Shown: piece after piece, positions 8,581 to 17,826 of the stretch | How the letters are laid out: every line of letters starts with the position of its first letter | How positions within the stretch are numbered: the stretch's first letter is position 1 | DNA from: Vibrio stylophorae | GTDB lineage: Bacteria > Pseudomonadota > Gammaproteobacteria > Enterobacterales > Vibrionaceae | Assembly: GCF_921293875.1 (NCBI RefSeq) | Contig: NZ_CAKLDI010000001.1 | Coordinates: 1,208,475-1,272,474, forward strand | DNA: 64,000 nt | Direction: 5' to 3' | Made by a program: the position numbers and the translations under genes | The notes under the pieces: model-generated | What the model saw: the letters and a program-made list of their open reading frames with translations, nothing else | Databases searched by the model: none | What the model was told of the DNA's origin: nothing

Positions 8581-9253
8581 GTTTGATATTCTTTTTTCCC
8601 ATCCCGATTTTGTTGTGATCCATAAAGCTGCAGGTGTCAGTGTTCATCGCGACAATGACGATCAAGGTTTGCTGGATGTGGTGTCCAAAGAGGTCGGTGT
8701 ACCGCTTTATTTGATCCATCGTTTGGATAAGATGACATCAGGGTTATTGCTTCTGGGTAAAAATGCGCAGGCTGCGGCAGCTTTGAGTGAATTGTTTGCC
8801 AAGCGCCAAGTCGAGAAATTTTATATTGCCTTATCTGAACAAAAGCCAAAGAAGAAGCAGGGCAAAATTCAAGGCGATATGAGCAAAGCGCGCCGGGGGA
8901 GTTATAAGTTAGAAAAGACTCATGAAAACCCAGCGATTACGCAATTTCTTTCGTTCTCATTAAAACCGGGTATGCGTGCTTTTATCTGTAAGCCATATAC
9001 AGGCAAAACGCATCAAATTCGGGTGGCACTTAAGAGTGTTGGCGCGCCGATTTTAGGGGATATTCGCTATGGTGGCGCACCTAGTGATCGCGGTTATTTA
9101 CATGCAGCAATGCTTCGTTTTACCTACCAAGGTGAGTTGTTTCGCTTTTTCCAGATACCCAAAGATGGGGCGCATTGGTGTGATGAGCTGGGGCAAGATT
9201 GGATTTTGCAGCACCAAGCACCGGAATTACTTGCTTGGCCCAAATTATTTTAG
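8579..9253 (+). CDS. RluA-family RNA pseudouridine synthase (TIGR01621-like)
   Basis: 224 residues, a compact RluA-type enzyme without an S4 domain. It converts specific uridines in rRNA or tRNA to pseudouridine. The catalytic motif is LIHRLDKMTSGLLLLGKN near residue 46, with the essential Asp in HRLDxxTSG. Other conserved parts are FVVIHKAAGVSVHRD (motif I), KFYIAL (motif III area) and KTHQIRVALKSVGAPILGD near 144. The target base cannot be read from the sequence. The ATG at 8579 is the first of the frame and fits the family N-terminus, although it lies inside a strong inverted repeat. Confidence 0.9.
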   Translation: MFDILFSHPDFVVIHKAAGVSVHRDNDDQGLLDVVSKEVGVPLYLIHRLDKMTSGLLLLGKNAQAAAALSELFAKRQVEKFYIALSEQKPKKKQGKIQGDMSKARRGSYKLEKTHENPAITQFLSFSLKPGMRAFICKPYTGKTHQIRVALKSVGAPILGDIRYGGAPSDRGYLHAAMLRFTYQGELFRFFQIPKDGAHWCDELGQDWILQHQAPELLAWPKLF

Positions 9254-9407
9254 TGGATCGCGAGCGTCATGATCTTTTGAGTCTTTTGGTCTGAATCATG
9301 TCAATGGTTGCAGCCTGTAAAAATATCCTTCACAAATTTGAAACAAAGGAGCCAGAGCCCAAATAAAACCGTGATAGGATGAGCGTGTTAAATCTGGAGG
9401 ATTGAAT

Positions 9408-9596
9408 ATGCCTTTTCGCCGCTCAAGTGCTGCACGCTGGCGCGCCAAGCGCCGCCGACTGCGTGTCACCGCTGGTGTTCATTTTGGTTTTCACCAAAAC
9501 CTGAAAAAGAATCGTCAAGCTATCCTGCTGCCGATGCAAGCTGAACATATTGTTCGCGCCAAAGATCAGGCCGAACTTTTGCGAGATGCCAGTTAG
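9408..9596 (+). CDS. Small basic protein, unknown (62 aa)
   Basis: A 62-codon frame starting MPFRRSSAARWRAKRRRLRV, extremely rich in Arg/Lys in its first 20 residues and ending in an amphipathic stretch (EHIVRAKDQAELLRDAS). Not recognised. Reality is supported by a near-perfect ribosome site (ggagg, 7 bases before the ATG at 9408) after a 154-bp gap and by position between two plus-strand genes. The arginine-rich start suggests nucleic-acid or ribosome binding, inference only. An antisense frame at 9423-9635 lacks comparable signals. Comparative codon conservation would decide. Confidence 0.55.
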   Translation: MPFRRSSAARWRAKRRRLRVTAGVHFGFHQNLKKNRQAILLPMQAEHIVRAKDQAELLRDAS

Positions 9597-9664
9597 CAAA
9601 ACTAGATTCTTCATTAGCGCCTCTGTAAACTGCATCGCTCGTTTTCGCTATCATTGAGACTGCA

Positions 9665-10612
9665 ATGCAACTGTCTGCGCTTCGCGATCTATTTTCCTCT
9701 CTTTCTTTGCCTCAAGATGCACCGCAGGGGCGTCGTTTATTTCATGGCCGTGGCCGCCTTGTACCAGGTTTAGAGCAGCTGACCATTGACTATTTACCGC
9801 CGGTTCTGTGGGTCGGTTTATTTAAATCAGCCGATGATGCCTTTCTCGATGAATTAAAATCTCAGCTCGTTGCACTGGCAAACTCAGAGCAATGGGTGGA
9901 GAGTGGGCTGAGCAGTATTCAACTTCAACACCGCTATTTGCAACCTTGTGAAGTGGACTTGGTCTATGGTGATGCGGTGCAGCAAACTGAGATCCAAGAA
10001 GGCGATTTAAAATTTGGTTTGCGCTTTGGCCGCAATCAAAATACTGGGCTTTTTTTGGATATGAGCCAAGGTCGTCAATGGGTACAGCAACACAGTAGTC
10101 AGGCTAGAGTGCTTAATCTATTTGCCTATACCTGCGGCTTTTCTGTGGCTGCCATCGCGGGTGGTGCCAAGCAGGTTGTTAATTTAGATATGGCCAAAGG
10201 CGCATTATCGACAGGGCGTGAGAATCATCAGCGCAACGGTCACGACCTGCGCTCTGTGAGCTTTTTAGGTCACGACCTTTTCAATTCTTGGGGCAAGCTG
10301 AAAAAATCGGGTCCCTATGAGATGGTGGTGATTGATCCGCCATCGTTTCAAAAAGGCAGTTTTGCACTGACCAAAGATTACGGCAAAGTGCTGCGCCGTT
10401 TAGATAGCTTGACTGTGGATGGTGCTCAGGTCTTAGTTTGCGCCAATTCACCAGATGTCACGCCGGATTATCTGATTGATATGATGGCGGAAGAAGCGCC
10501 GCAATTTTCATTGGTTGAGCGTTTGGCCAACCCTGCGGTCTTTGCCGATGTTGATGAGCAAAGCAGCCTAAAGGTGATGGTGTTTGTGAAAAATAAAGCA
10601 GTGGATGCGTAA
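9665..10612 (+). CDS. Class I SAM-dependent methyltransferase, RlmI/RlmK-like
   Basis: 315 residues of the SAM_methyltransferase family PF10672, related to 23S rRNA methylases RlmI and RlmK-L but without their PUA or THUMP domains. The SAM-binding loop is VLNLFAYTCGFSVAAIAGG near residue 149, the second acidic position is VVNLDMAKGALSTGREN near 171, and the catalytic-type motif is VVIDPPSFQKGSF near 222. Just before these comes the family segment FGRNQNTGLFLDMSQGRQWV. Most likely it methylates rRNA; the target is unknown. Start ATG at 9665. The end is followed by a triple 11-bp repeat and a terminator. Confidence 0.85.
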   Translation: MQLSALRDLFSSLSLPQDAPQGRRLFHGRGRLVPGLEQLTIDYLPPVLWVGLFKSADDAFLDELKSQLVALANSEQWVESGLSSIQLQHRYLQPCEVDLVYGDAVQQTEIQEGDLKFGLRFGRNQNTGLFLDMSQGRQWVQQHSSQARVLNLFAYTCGFSVAAIAGGAKQVVNLDMAKGALSTGRENHQRNGHDLRSVSFLGHDLFNSWGKLKKSGPYEMVVIDPPSFQKGSFALTKDYGKVLRRLDSLTVDGAQVLVCANSPDVTPDYLIDMMAEEAPQFSLVERLANPAVFADVDEQSSLKVMVFVKNKAVDA

Positions 10613-10687
10613 GCAGCGGTTGAATGGTCAAATGCAGCGCCAATGCTGAATGACGGTGAGTTACTTGGTAAAAGTGCTGATAAACAT

Positions 10688-10720
10688 CAGTCGATAAACA
10701 GTCGATAAACAGTCGATAAC
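10688..10720. repeat. Three tandem copies of an 11-bp unit
   Basis: cagtcgataaa, cagtcgataaa, cagtcgataac in immediate succession in the intergenic gap after the methyltransferase gene. No ORF crosses it. It could vary in copy number between strains. Confidence 0.85.
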
Positions 10721-10736
10721 ATAATGCGATAGAAAG

Positions 10737-10763
10737 AAAAAAGCGGCCAACAGCCGCTTTTTT
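10737..10763. terminator. Bidirectional rho-independent terminator
   Basis: 11-bp stem (aaaaaagcggc / gccgctttttt), 5-nt loop and long A and T tracts, between the convergent methyltransferase and lipoprotein genes. Confidence 0.9.
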
Positions 10764-10780
10764 TTGTGTTTAAAGGTTCA

Positions 10781-11167
10781 CTAGCTTTTTGCGGCCACAG
10801 GGCAATCTTGCAGGGTGACAAGTTTATCCGCCACAATTTTGGTGTTGGCATCGCGAATTTCAATTTCGTACACCACACCTTGGTCTAAAAGGCTTTTGAG
10901 CTCTTCGCTTTGACAAAAACCCTTGCTGATATTTTGACTAAAACGCTGGGCATTGGCTTTGCTGTCAGTGCGTAAAAATACATAGCGAACACGATTTTCT
11001 TTTGCTTTGACATTGATGAGGCGATAACCCGGAAGCTCTTGAGGTAGCTTTTTAATCGTTACATCAGCGCGATAACGCGCGAGAACGTGTGATTCAGGCT
11101 CTTGGCTGGCGCAGCCTGACAGTAAAAATAGAGATGAGAGCAGGGCGATTGAAAGCGTGCGGAACAT
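10781..11167 (-). CDS. Lipoprotein, possible GspS/AspS-type secretion pilotin
   Basis: 128 residues with a clear lipoprotein signal: MFRTLSIALLSSLFLLSGCA, lipobox LLSGC, Cys19 acylated, next residue A, so probably sorted to the outer membrane. The mature part is a small alpha/beta domain with two further cysteines (KGFCQSEE near residue 84 and LQDC near 122) that could form the single disulfide known in AspS pilotins, and segments YVFLRTDSK and VVYEIEIRDANTK that look like the pilotin core. In Vibrio the AspS pilotin carries the type II secretin to the outer membrane. The family assignment is from general resemblance and is tentative; the lipoprotein call is firm. Confidence 0.7.
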   Translation of the reverse strand: MFRTLSIALLSSLFLLSGCASQEPESHVLARYRADVTIKKLPQELPGYRLINVKAKENRVRYVFLRTDSKANAQRFSQNISKGFCQSEELKSLLDQGVVYEIEIRDANTKIVADKLVTLQDCPVAAKS

Positions 11168-11484
11168 AAGTCAAACCTTGTTCAGTAACATAAGCGTTGG
11201 TTAAGACAGCGATTTGATTGAATCGTGCCAAAGGATTAGAGCATTGCCTGTTCCCCCCTGCAAGCAGCAGTCTCTTTTTTCGAATTGAGGGCTCAGTTTT
11301 TGTGCACAACCATAGAAACTCACAAAAACCATGGATTGCGTTTAGATAAATGAGCACGGAGGTTGCACAGCTCATTGCCTACGGTTAGTGAGCGTATTAA
11401 GCGCGTCTTTTCATAAGGGGAGAGAGCGCTCGCCTAACGCCTTGACTCTTGGCATAATGAGTGCCCATTTTTGATGTGACCACC
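11168..11484. other. Divergent control region between lipoprotein and yoaA
   Basis: About 317 bp without a credible gene, separating two divergent genes. Promoters for both are expected. No LexA-type CTG-N10-CAG palindrome was noticed upstream of yoaA. Confidence 0.45.
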
Positions 11485-13476
11485 ATGATAGCGGATTACT
11501 TTTCTTCACAAGGGGCTTTGGCCAAGGCGATCGACGGATTTGTGCCAAGACAGCCGCAAATTGATATGGCTGAAGCTGTTGCCAAGGCGATTCGCCATGA
11601 TGCGCAGCTGGTGGTGGAAGCGGGTACAGGGACAGGGAAAACTTTTGCTTATCTGATTCCAGCGTTAACCAGTGGTAAAAAGGTGATCATCTCCACGGGT
11701 TCTAAAGCGCTGCAAGAGCAGCTCTATCATCGCGATCTGCCATTACTAAAAAAAGCCCTTGGTTATCATTATGCCTGCGCACTTTTAAAAGGGCGTAGCA
11801 ACTACTTATGTCTTGAGCGTTTGCATCGTGAATACGCCGAAGCGCACAGTGGCGTACGCGATAAACTGGCACTGAGCCAATTGGTATTGGTGCGCCACTG
11901 GTCAAGTCAAACCAGCTCTGGCGATTTAGCTGATTGTGCGAGTTTGCCTGAAGACAGTCCCATTATTCCAACCATCACCTCAACCAATGACAATTGTTTA
12001 GGCCGCGAGTGTCCGCAGTATGAAGAATGCTTTGTGGTCAAAGCGCGTCGCCGTGCCATGGATGCACAGTTGGTGGTGGTCAATCACCATCTATTTTTAG
12101 CCGATTTAGCGATTAAAGAGACGGGATTTGGTGAGCTGATTCCGCAAGGTGATGTCTTTATCTTTGACGAAGCGCATCAATTGCCCGATATCGCGACCCA
12201 ATATTTTGGTACCAGCTTATCGAGCCGCCAGTTGATGGAGCTGGGTAAAGATATCGATATTGCTTATCGTACTGAGCTGCGCGATAGCAAGCAGCTGCAA
12301 AAAGTCGCAGACAAAATTCAGCACTGCGCCATGGACTTGCGTTTAGTGCTTGGTGAGCCGGGTCAGCGCGGCAATTGGCGCGAGATTGCTCAGCGCGGTG
12401 GTGTAGCGCGAGAAGTGGAGCGATTGCAAGAGGCGCTGGATTTTTGCCAGCAGGTGCTCAAGCTCTCTTTAGGGCGCAGCCAATTATTGGATGCAGCCTA
12501 TGATCGCAGCGTACTCTTTCAAGGCCAACTAGCACGAATGCTCGATACTTCCGTGTCTGGTTACTCCTATTGGTATGAATGTACGCAGCGCCATTTTGTA
12601 CTGCATATCACGCCGCTCAGTGTGGCACAAAAGTTCCAAGAGCAGGTGAAAATGCAAGGCGGTAGCTGGATTTTCACCTCAGCAACCTTATCGGTAAATC
12701 ATAATTTTCAATATTTTACCGCACGTCTTGGCTTGACGCCGTCGCAAGCATTTACTCTGCCAAGCCCCTTTGATTATCAGCGCCAAGCTGTGCTTTGTGT
12801 GCCGCGTTTTTTGCCTGAGCCCAATAGTCCGGGGTTAGCGCAGACTTTGGTCGAGCGCTTATCACCTGTGATTGAGGCCAACCAAGGTCGCTGTTTCTTC
12901 CTATGTACCTCGCATCAGATGGTGCGTGCTTTGTCCGATGGGTTTCGTCAGCATCTATCTTTGCCTGTGCTGGCACAAGGGGAGATCCCTAAACAAAAAT
13001 TACTCAGTGAATTCTTAACACTGGGCAATGCATTGCTGATTGCCACAGGTACCTTTTGGGAAGGGGTGGATGTTAGAGGACAAGCGCTAAGCTGTGTTAT
13101 GATCGATAAATTACCCTTTGGCGCGCCAGATGATCCACTGCTCAAAGCGCGAATGGAAGACTGCCAGCTTACCGGCTGTGACCCATTTTCGCAGGTTCAA
13201 ATTCCAGATGCAGTGATCGCCTTAAAGCAGGGCGTAGGGCGTTTGATTCGCGATCAGCAAGATCACGGCGCCTTAATTATTTGTGATAATCGCTTAGTGA
13301 CCCGCCAATACGGGGCAACCTTCGTGGCCAGCTTGCCTGAAATGCCACGAACACGAGATTTAAACCAGGTCATTGCGTTTCTAACCGCAGGGCCAGAAGC
13401 AGAGCGCGAGATAGCCGCGACTTTGCCAGAAAATGAGATAGAGAATAACGATGACGGCAAAAATTCTAGCCATTGA
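11485..13476 (+). CDS. yoaA: YoaA-type ATP-dependent DNA helicase (XPD/DinG family)
   Basis: 663 residues from the ATG at 11485, close to E. coli YoaA (636), which partners with the HolC subunit of DNA polymerase III and helps repair stalled forks. Helicase motifs seen are: [14 protein letters not shown] then [19 protein letters not shown] (Walker A), [12 protein letters not shown] (Ia), [15 protein letters not shown] (DEAH), [12 protein letters not shown] (III) and [13 protein letters not shown] (VI). Iron-sulfur cysteines fit NYLCLER plus [14 protein letters not shown] near residues 172-185. A GTG frame begins 24 bases earlier, but the ATG fits the family better. It overlaps tsaB by 26 bp, the same gene pair as in E. 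coli. Confidence 0.93.
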   Translation: MIADYFSSQGALAKAIDGFVPRQPQIDMAEAVAKAIRHDAQLVVEAGTGTGKTFAYLIPALTSGKKVIISTGSKALQEQLYHRDLPLLKKALGYHYACALLKGRSNYLCLERLHREYAEAHSGVRDKLALSQLVLVRHWSSQTSSGDLADCASLPEDSPIIPTITSTNDNCLGRECPQYEECFVVKARRRAMDAQLVVVNHHLFLADLAIKETGFGELIPQGDVFIFDEAHQLPDIATQYFGTSLSSRQLMELGKDIDIAYRTELRDSKQLQKVADKIQHCAMDLRLVLGEPGQRGNWREIAQRGGVAREVERLQEALDFCQQVLKLSLGRSQLLDAAYDRSVLFQGQLARMLDTSVSGYSYWYECTQRHFVLHITPLSVAQKFQEQVKMQGGSWIFTSATLSVNHNFQYFTARLGLTPSQAFTLPSPFDYQRQAVLCVPRFLPEPNSPGLAQTLVERLSPVIEANQGRCFFLCTSHQMVRALSDGFRQHLSLPVLAQGEIPKQKLLSEFLTLGNALLIATGTFWEGVDVRGQALSCVMIDKLPFGAPDDPLLKARMEDCQLTGCDPFSQVQIPDAVIALKQGVGRLIRDQQDHGALIICDNRLVTRQYGATFVASLPEMPRTRDLNQVIAFLTAGPEAEREIAATLPENEIENNDDGKNSSH

Positions 13477-14152
13477 TACCGCAACAGAAAATTGCTCTGT
13501 TGCTTTAATGATCGGCGATCAAGTGATTGAGCAAAGCCTCTTAGCGCCTCGCGAGCACACGCAAAAAGTGCTGCCGATGGTGGATCAAACCTTGGCGCAA
13601 GCAGGCTTGAGTTTGCAGCAGTTAGATGCCATCGCCTTTGGCCGTGGCCCAGGTAGTTTTACTGGCGTTCGTATTGGCATTGGCATTGCGCAAGGTTTGG
13701 CCTTTGGTGCCGATTTACCGCTCATTGGTATTTCAACGCTACAAGCCATGGCGCAAGCCACGTATCGTTTGCATCAAGCTGAGCATGTATTAGCGGCGAT
13801 TGATGCGCGAATGAATGAAATTTATTTTGGCCATTACGCGCGTCAAGCCAATGGTGATTGGTTGATTCAAGGTGAAGAGTTGGTTCTGCCGCCGCAAGAT
13901 TTAAGCGCAGCACTGCCAACCTTAGCACCGAATACACTCAGGGTGGGTACAGGTTGGGATGCCTATGCTGAACAACTGCAAGATGTGATGGCGCAAAGCC
14001 AAGCTTGCGAAGTGCTTTATCCGCAGGCGCAAGATATGGCAATGCTGGCGCAATATCGTTGGCAAGCGCAAGATATGGTCGCCGCCGAGTTGGCTGAGCC
14101 GACTTATTTGCGTGATAAGGTGACTTGGAAAAAATTACCCGGTCGCGAATAG
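13451..14152 (+). CDS. tsaB: tRNA t6A37 modification protein TsaB (YeaZ)
   Basis: 233 residues (E. coli TsaB 231). TsaB is the inactive ASKHA-fold partner of TsaD that, with TsaE and TsaC, makes N6-threonylcarbamoyladenosine at position 37 of ANN-decoding tRNAs. Signatures are [15 protein letters not shown] at the N-terminus, [13 protein letters not shown] near residue 36 and [18 protein letters not shown] near 61. The C-terminus ends in the typical [13 protein letters not shown]. The start lies within the end of yoaA, so translation is coupled. It is essential in most bacteria. Confidence 0.96.
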   Translation: MTAKILAIDTATENCSVALMIGDQVIEQSLLAPREHTQKVLPMVDQTLAQAGLSLQQLDAIAFGRGPGSFTGVRIGIGIAQGLAFGADLPLIGISTLQAMAQATYRLHQAEHVLAAIDARMNEIYFGHYARQANGDWLIQGEELVLPPQDLSAALPTLAPNTLRVGTGWDAYAEQLQDVMAQSQACEVLYPQAQDMAMLAQYRWQAQDMVAAELAEPTYLRDKVTWKKLPGRE

Positions 14153-14194
14153 TCACGGTTGATGGATTGAGCTGTGAATCATCAGGTGGTATGA

Positions 14195-14515
14195 ATGCGT
14201 GTTCAAAATTTACCTTTACCGGTTACCAATAGTCAGCGCTCGCAAGCGCCAAAACGCGCGCAGGCGAGTGCGCAAACGTCGTCTTCACAAAGTACAACGG
14301 CGGCTACGGCTGCGCCAAGTTTATCTACCTCAATCCATCCATTGGCGGCCAGTGTGGCCGACGCTGTAGCGCAATCGCCATCTGGCTATCAGCAGATTAT
14401 TTATGACCAACCACAAGGTCCCGGCGGTGAGGCGGTTGGTGAATACTTGTCGGTGATGAATTACGATAAAAAACAAGCGTTGGCAGCGCTGGTGGGCATT
14501 GATTATTACGTATAA
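14195..14515 (+). CDS. Low-complexity protein with conserved-looking C-terminus, unknown
   Basis: 106 residues. The first 55 are a Ser/Thr/Ala/Gln-rich disordered segment, and the remainder looks folded: QIIYDQPQGPGGEAVGEYLS near residue 68, then MNYDKKQALAALVGIDYYV at the end. No signal peptide or membrane segment. It is not recognised. It sits between tsaB (42 bp upstream) and slp (49 bp downstream) on the same strand and is probably co-transcribed. No assigned family function is claimed. Confidence 0.6.
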   Translation: MRVQNLPLPVTNSQRSQAPKRAQASAQTSSSQSTTAATAAPSLSTSIHPLAASVADAVAQSPSGYQQIIYDQPQGPGGEAVGEYLSVMNYDKKQALAALVGIDYYV

Positions 14516-14564
14516 CCGCAGCGCATGATTGATGATGCAATCATGATTCGATTTCGAGGTTTTT

Positions 14565-15116
14565 ATGAAGCAGTTTTATCTCGCAGCCTTGCTTACTTTA
14601 ACGCTGAGTGCTTGTTCGACCACGCCGCAATCGTTACAAAGCAGCGCTGAAAATTTGATCACACAATACGCTGAGCTCAATCAAGCACAAATCAAACAAC
14701 CCGTGCGTCTGGGCGGGGTGATAGCAAAAGTGGATAATCTTGCGGAACGAACCCGCGTTGAGATTGTGAGCTTACCGCTATCATCCAGCGGCCGACCAGA
14801 TATCAATGCCAATACGCAAGGCCGTTTTGTTGCCTATATCGACGGGTTTGTTGAGCCGGTTGCCTTTCATCCAGGGCGTTTAATCTCTGTGTTGGGTCAA
14901 TATAGTGGTCAGGAGCAGGGCAAAATTGGCGAGTATAATTATACATTTCCTGTGTTGATGGTCAGCGGCACACAATTGTGGAATGTTAGCCAAGAAGTGA
15001 TCATCTATGATGATTTCGGCCGCTTTGATTGTTTTGACCCATTTTATTGCGATCCATTTGATAACGGCATTCGCCGCGGTAAAGTGCAAGATCGCGTTGT
15101 ACCACAATCTGAATAA
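14565..15116 (+). CDS. Slp-family outer-membrane lipoprotein
   Basis: 183 residues with signal MKQFYLAALLTLTLSACST, lipobox LSAC (Cys17) and Ser at +2, which favours the outer membrane. The mature domain is the small beta-barrel type of the Slp family: RLGGVIAKVDNLAERTRVEI, GRFVAYIDGFVEPVAFHPG and LISVLGQYSGQEQGKIGEY, all near-diagnostic stretches. E. coli relatives are Slp (starvation lipoprotein) and YeaY; the latter occupies the same place between tsaB and fadD. The tail has an acidic Asp/Phe/Cys cluster (DDFGRFDCFDPFYCDPFD), with two cysteines that could pair. Function is unknown beyond envelope stability. Confidence 0.88.
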   Translation: MKQFYLAALLTLTLSACSTTPQSLQSSAENLITQYAELNQAQIKQPVRLGGVIAKVDNLAERTRVEIVSLPLSSSGRPDINANTQGRFVAYIDGFVEPVAFHPGRLISVLGQYSGQEQGKIGEYNYTFPVLMVSGTQLWNVSQEVIIYDDFGRFDCFDPFYCDPFDNGIRRGKVQDRVVPQSE

Positions 15117-15125
15117 GTCATTCTT

Positions 15126-16028
15126 TTGCAACTTCATGAACTTTTATTGCCCCTTGCTGATTATTCATTGGCCGCAAGGAGCAGTACGCCTGATTTAGCG
15201 GCTGAGCAGCCTACTTTAGTATTCCTCCATGGTTGGCAAGATAACGCCAATAGTTTTGCCCCCATATTGCCGCAGCTTGCGCCGCATTTTCGTGTTTTAG
15301 CCTTTGATTTTCCGGGTCATGGCTTATCACCGCATCGTAGTGAACACTGCTATTACCCCTTTGTTGATTATCTCGATGAATTGCAGCAAGTGCTGAGTCT
15401 ATTGGCATCGCCCTATATTTTAGTGGGGCACTCCATGGGCGGTATGCTGGCGGCAACCTATGCTGGCTTGTGTCAGGATGAAAATCTCAAGGGTCTGGTG
15501 TTATTGGAATCAACAGGGCCCATCGCTGATTCGCCTGATCTTGCCGTTGAACGACTGCAAAAAGGGTTAAAAGCGAGACAAAAATGGCGAAAACAGCGGC
15601 ATAAAGTGCATCGCGGCTATGAAACCATGGATTTTGCCATTGCGCAGCGCAGTCGAATTAATCGTATTGATCCTGTGCAGATCACGCCACTAGTCGAGCG
15701 TGCCTTAGAGTGTAGGCAGGGACGCTGGTTTTGGAGACACGATCGAAAAACCGCATTACCCTCATTGACGCGTTTTACTGAGCCGCAAGTAGAATCAATT
15801 CTGAGACAAATTCAAGTGCCAATTTTTACCCTTTTAGCAGAACAAGGCTATGATTGGCTTAAGCAAGATCTGAAGTTAAGAAAAACGTGGTTACATGCTT
15901 TTGAGTGCGAGATCCTAGCAGGTTGCCACCATTTTCATTTACAATGTCCAGATCTTGTCTCGGCTAAGATTCTAGCCTTTGCTGCACAGAATTTTGCTCA
16001 AGAAACAACCGAAAAGGCGTCAAAATAG
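15126..16028 (+). CDS. Alpha/beta hydrolase
   Basis: 300 residues with the alpha/beta-hydrolase core: oxyanion region LVFLHGWQDNANSFAPIL near residue 31, LAFDFPGHGLSPH near 60, nucleophile elbow ILVGHSMGGMLAATYAG near 98 (Ser in GHSMGG), and a C-terminal His in AGCHHFHLQCPDL near 266. The acid residue is not assigned with certainty. Substrate unknown; its place just upstream of fadD suggests an ester or acyl substrate, inference only. The start is probably TTG at 15126, 9 bases after the slp stop, because no in-frame ATG lies near the family N-terminus; no clear ribosome site is seen. Confidence 0.8.
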   Translation: MQLHELLLPLADYSLAARSSTPDLAAEQPTLVFLHGWQDNANSFAPILPQLAPHFRVLAFDFPGHGLSPHRSEHCYYPFVDYLDELQQVLSLLASPYILVGHSMGGMLAATYAGLCQDENLKGLVLLESTGPIADSPDLAVERLQKGLKARQKWRKQRHKVHRGYETMDFAIAQRSRINRIDPVQITPLVERALECRQGRWFWRHDRKTALPSLTRFTEPQVESILRQIQVPIFTLLAEQGYDWLKQDLKLRKTWLHAFECEILAGCHHFHLQCPDLVSAKILAFAAQNFAQETTEKASK

Positions 16029-16088
16029 ACGCTGCCTCTGACCAGCTACTCAGTAGCAACACCATTACTACAAGAAGTAAGGAGAATT

Positions 16089-17765
16089 ATGGTGGATAAG
16101 GTATGGCTTAAACGCTATCCGGCAGATGTCCCTGCTGAAATCAATCCTGAGCAATACAGCTCTTTGGTTCATCTTTTTGAAACTGCTGTCGCCAAATTTG
16201 CCGATCAACCTGCCTATATCAACATGGGCGAGGTGATGACTTTTCGTAAGCTGGAAGAGCGTAGCCGAGCGTTTGCCGCTTACTTGCAAAATGAATTAAA
16301 ACTGAAAAAAGGCGATCGCGTCGCGATCATGATGCCAAACTTGCTGCAATATCCGATTGCGTTGTTTGGTATTTTACGCGCTGGTTGTATTGCTGTGAAT
16401 GTGAACCCTCTGTATACCCCACGCGAACTTAAGCATCAGCTCAATGATGCTGGTGCCAAAGCGATTGTCATTGTTTCTAACTTCGCGCACACCCTAGAAA
16501 CTGTGGTTGATGAAACCCAAGTGAAACACGTTATTTTGACACGTTTGGGTGATCAACTACCTGGTGCGAAGGGCACCATCGTGAACTTCGTCGTGAAATA
16601 TATTAAGCGCATGGTACCTAAGTACAGCTTGCCACACGCAACCTCTATGCGTTTGGCGCTGCGTAAAGGTCGTCGCATGCAATATGTGAAGCCATTTATC
16701 AATGGTGAAGATATTGCATTCTTGCAATATACCGGCGGTACCACAGGTCTGGCGAAAGGCGCAGTGCTCAGCCACCGCAATATGGTGGCCAACGTGATGC
16801 AAGCCAAGGGTATGTATGGCGCGCGCTTGCAGGAAGGTCGTGAATTGATTGTTACGGCGTTACCGCTCTATCACGTTTTTGCGCTGACCGTAAATGGTCT
16901 GCTGCTATTTGAAATGGGTGGTCAAAACTTGCTGATCACCAACCCACGTGATATTCCAACCTTTGTGAAAGAGATGTCGAAAGTCACTGTTTCGGCGATC
17001 ACTGGTGTGAATACGCTGTTTAACGCATTGAATAACAATGAAGATTTCAAAGAGCTTGATTTTAGCCAATTGAAATTGAGTGTTGGTGGCGGTATGGCGG
17101 TGCAGCGCGCCGTCGCTGATCGCTGGCAGAGTATTACCGGTTGTTATCTGCTTGAAGGTTACGGTTTAACCGAATGTTCGCCTTTGGTGGCAGCATACCC
17201 GCATGATTTGACTGAGTTCAATGGCTCGATTGGTCTGCCTGTTCCTTCAACTGAAGTGCGTATGGTGGATGATGAAGGCAATGAACTGCCTATGGATGGC
17301 GTTGGTGAGCTTCAAGTTCGCGGTCCACAGGTGATGCAAGGCTACTGGCAGCGCAATGAAGCAACCAGTGAAGTGTTGACTGAAGATGGTTGGCTATCGA
17401 CGGGTGATATCGTGCGTTTTGATGAGCAAGGCTTCTTGCACATTGTTGATCGCAAAAAAGATATGATTTTGGTATCTGGTTTTAACGTTTATCCAAATGA
17501 AATTGAAGATGTCGTGGCGCTGCATGAGAAAGTCCTTGAAGTGGCTGCAATCGGTGAGCCGCATGAAGTGTCTGGCGAAATCGTCAAGATTTGCGTCGTG
17601 AAGCGCGATGATAGTCTGACGCGTGATGAGCTGATTCAGCATTGCCGCAAACATCTTACTGGTTACAAAGTTCCACGAGTCGTGGCATTCTATGATGAAT
17701 TGCCAAAGACCAATGTGGGCAAAATTTTACGTCGTGAGTTGCGTGATCAACCCGCACAAAGCTAA
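16089..17765 (+). CDS. fadD: Long-chain fatty acid--CoA ligase
   Basis: 558 residues (E. coli FadD 561). The peripheral inner-membrane enzyme makes fatty acyl-CoA from imported long-chain fatty acids, the entry to beta-oxidation. The AMP-binding motif is [20 protein letters not shown] near residue 214, with a second at [13 protein letters not shown] near 353. The acyl-CoA synthetase signature starts at [20 protein letters not shown] near 434 and runs through [20 protein letters not shown]. The C-terminal Lys motif is [13 protein letters not shown] strong ribosome site (aaggag) precedes the ATG. It lies in the E. coli-like order slp-fadD-rnd and is followed by a terminator. Confidence 0.96.
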   Translation: MVDKVWLKRYPADVPAEINPEQYSSLVHLFETAVAKFADQPAYINMGEVMTFRKLEERSRAFAAYLQNELKLKKGDRVAIMMPNLLQYPIALFGILRAGCIAVNVNPLYTPRELKHQLNDAGAKAIVIVSNFAHTLETVVDETQVKHVILTRLGDQLPGAKGTIVNFVVKYIKRMVPKYSLPHATSMRLALRKGRRMQYVKPFINGEDIAFLQYTGGTTGLAKGAVLSHRNMVANVMQAKGMYGARLQEGRELIVTALPLYHVFALTVNGLLLFEMGGQNLLITNPRDIPTFVKEMSKVTVSAITGVNTLFNALNNNEDFKELDFSQLKLSVGGGMAVQRAVADRWQSITGCYLLEGYGLTECSPLVAAYPHDLTEFNGSIGLPVPSTEVRMVDDEGNELPMDGVGELQVRGPQVMQGYWQRNEATSEVLTEDGWLSTGDIVRFDEQGFLHIVDRKKDMILVSGFNVYPNEIEDVVALHEKVLEVAAIGEPHEVSGEIVKICVVKRDDSLTRDELIQHCRKHLTGYKVPRVVAFYDELPKTNVGKILRRELRDQPAQS

Positions 17766-17783
17766 GACGTTATTTGTTGAGTA

Positions 17784-17811
17784 AAAAATGCCGGCAAATG
17801 CCGGCATTTTT
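17784..17811 (+). terminator. Rho-independent terminator after fadD
   Basis: 12-bp perfect stem (aaaaatgccggc / gccggcattttt) with a 4-nt loop. It lies 18 bp beyond the fadD stop and just before rnd. Confidence 0.85.
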
Positions 17812-17826
17812 ATCGAAGTAGGTTTT

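Noticed and set aside
9423-9635. 70-codon minus-strand frame opposite the arginine-rich small gene
   Set aside because: No ribosome site and no terminator or partner; the plus frame has an excellent start signal.
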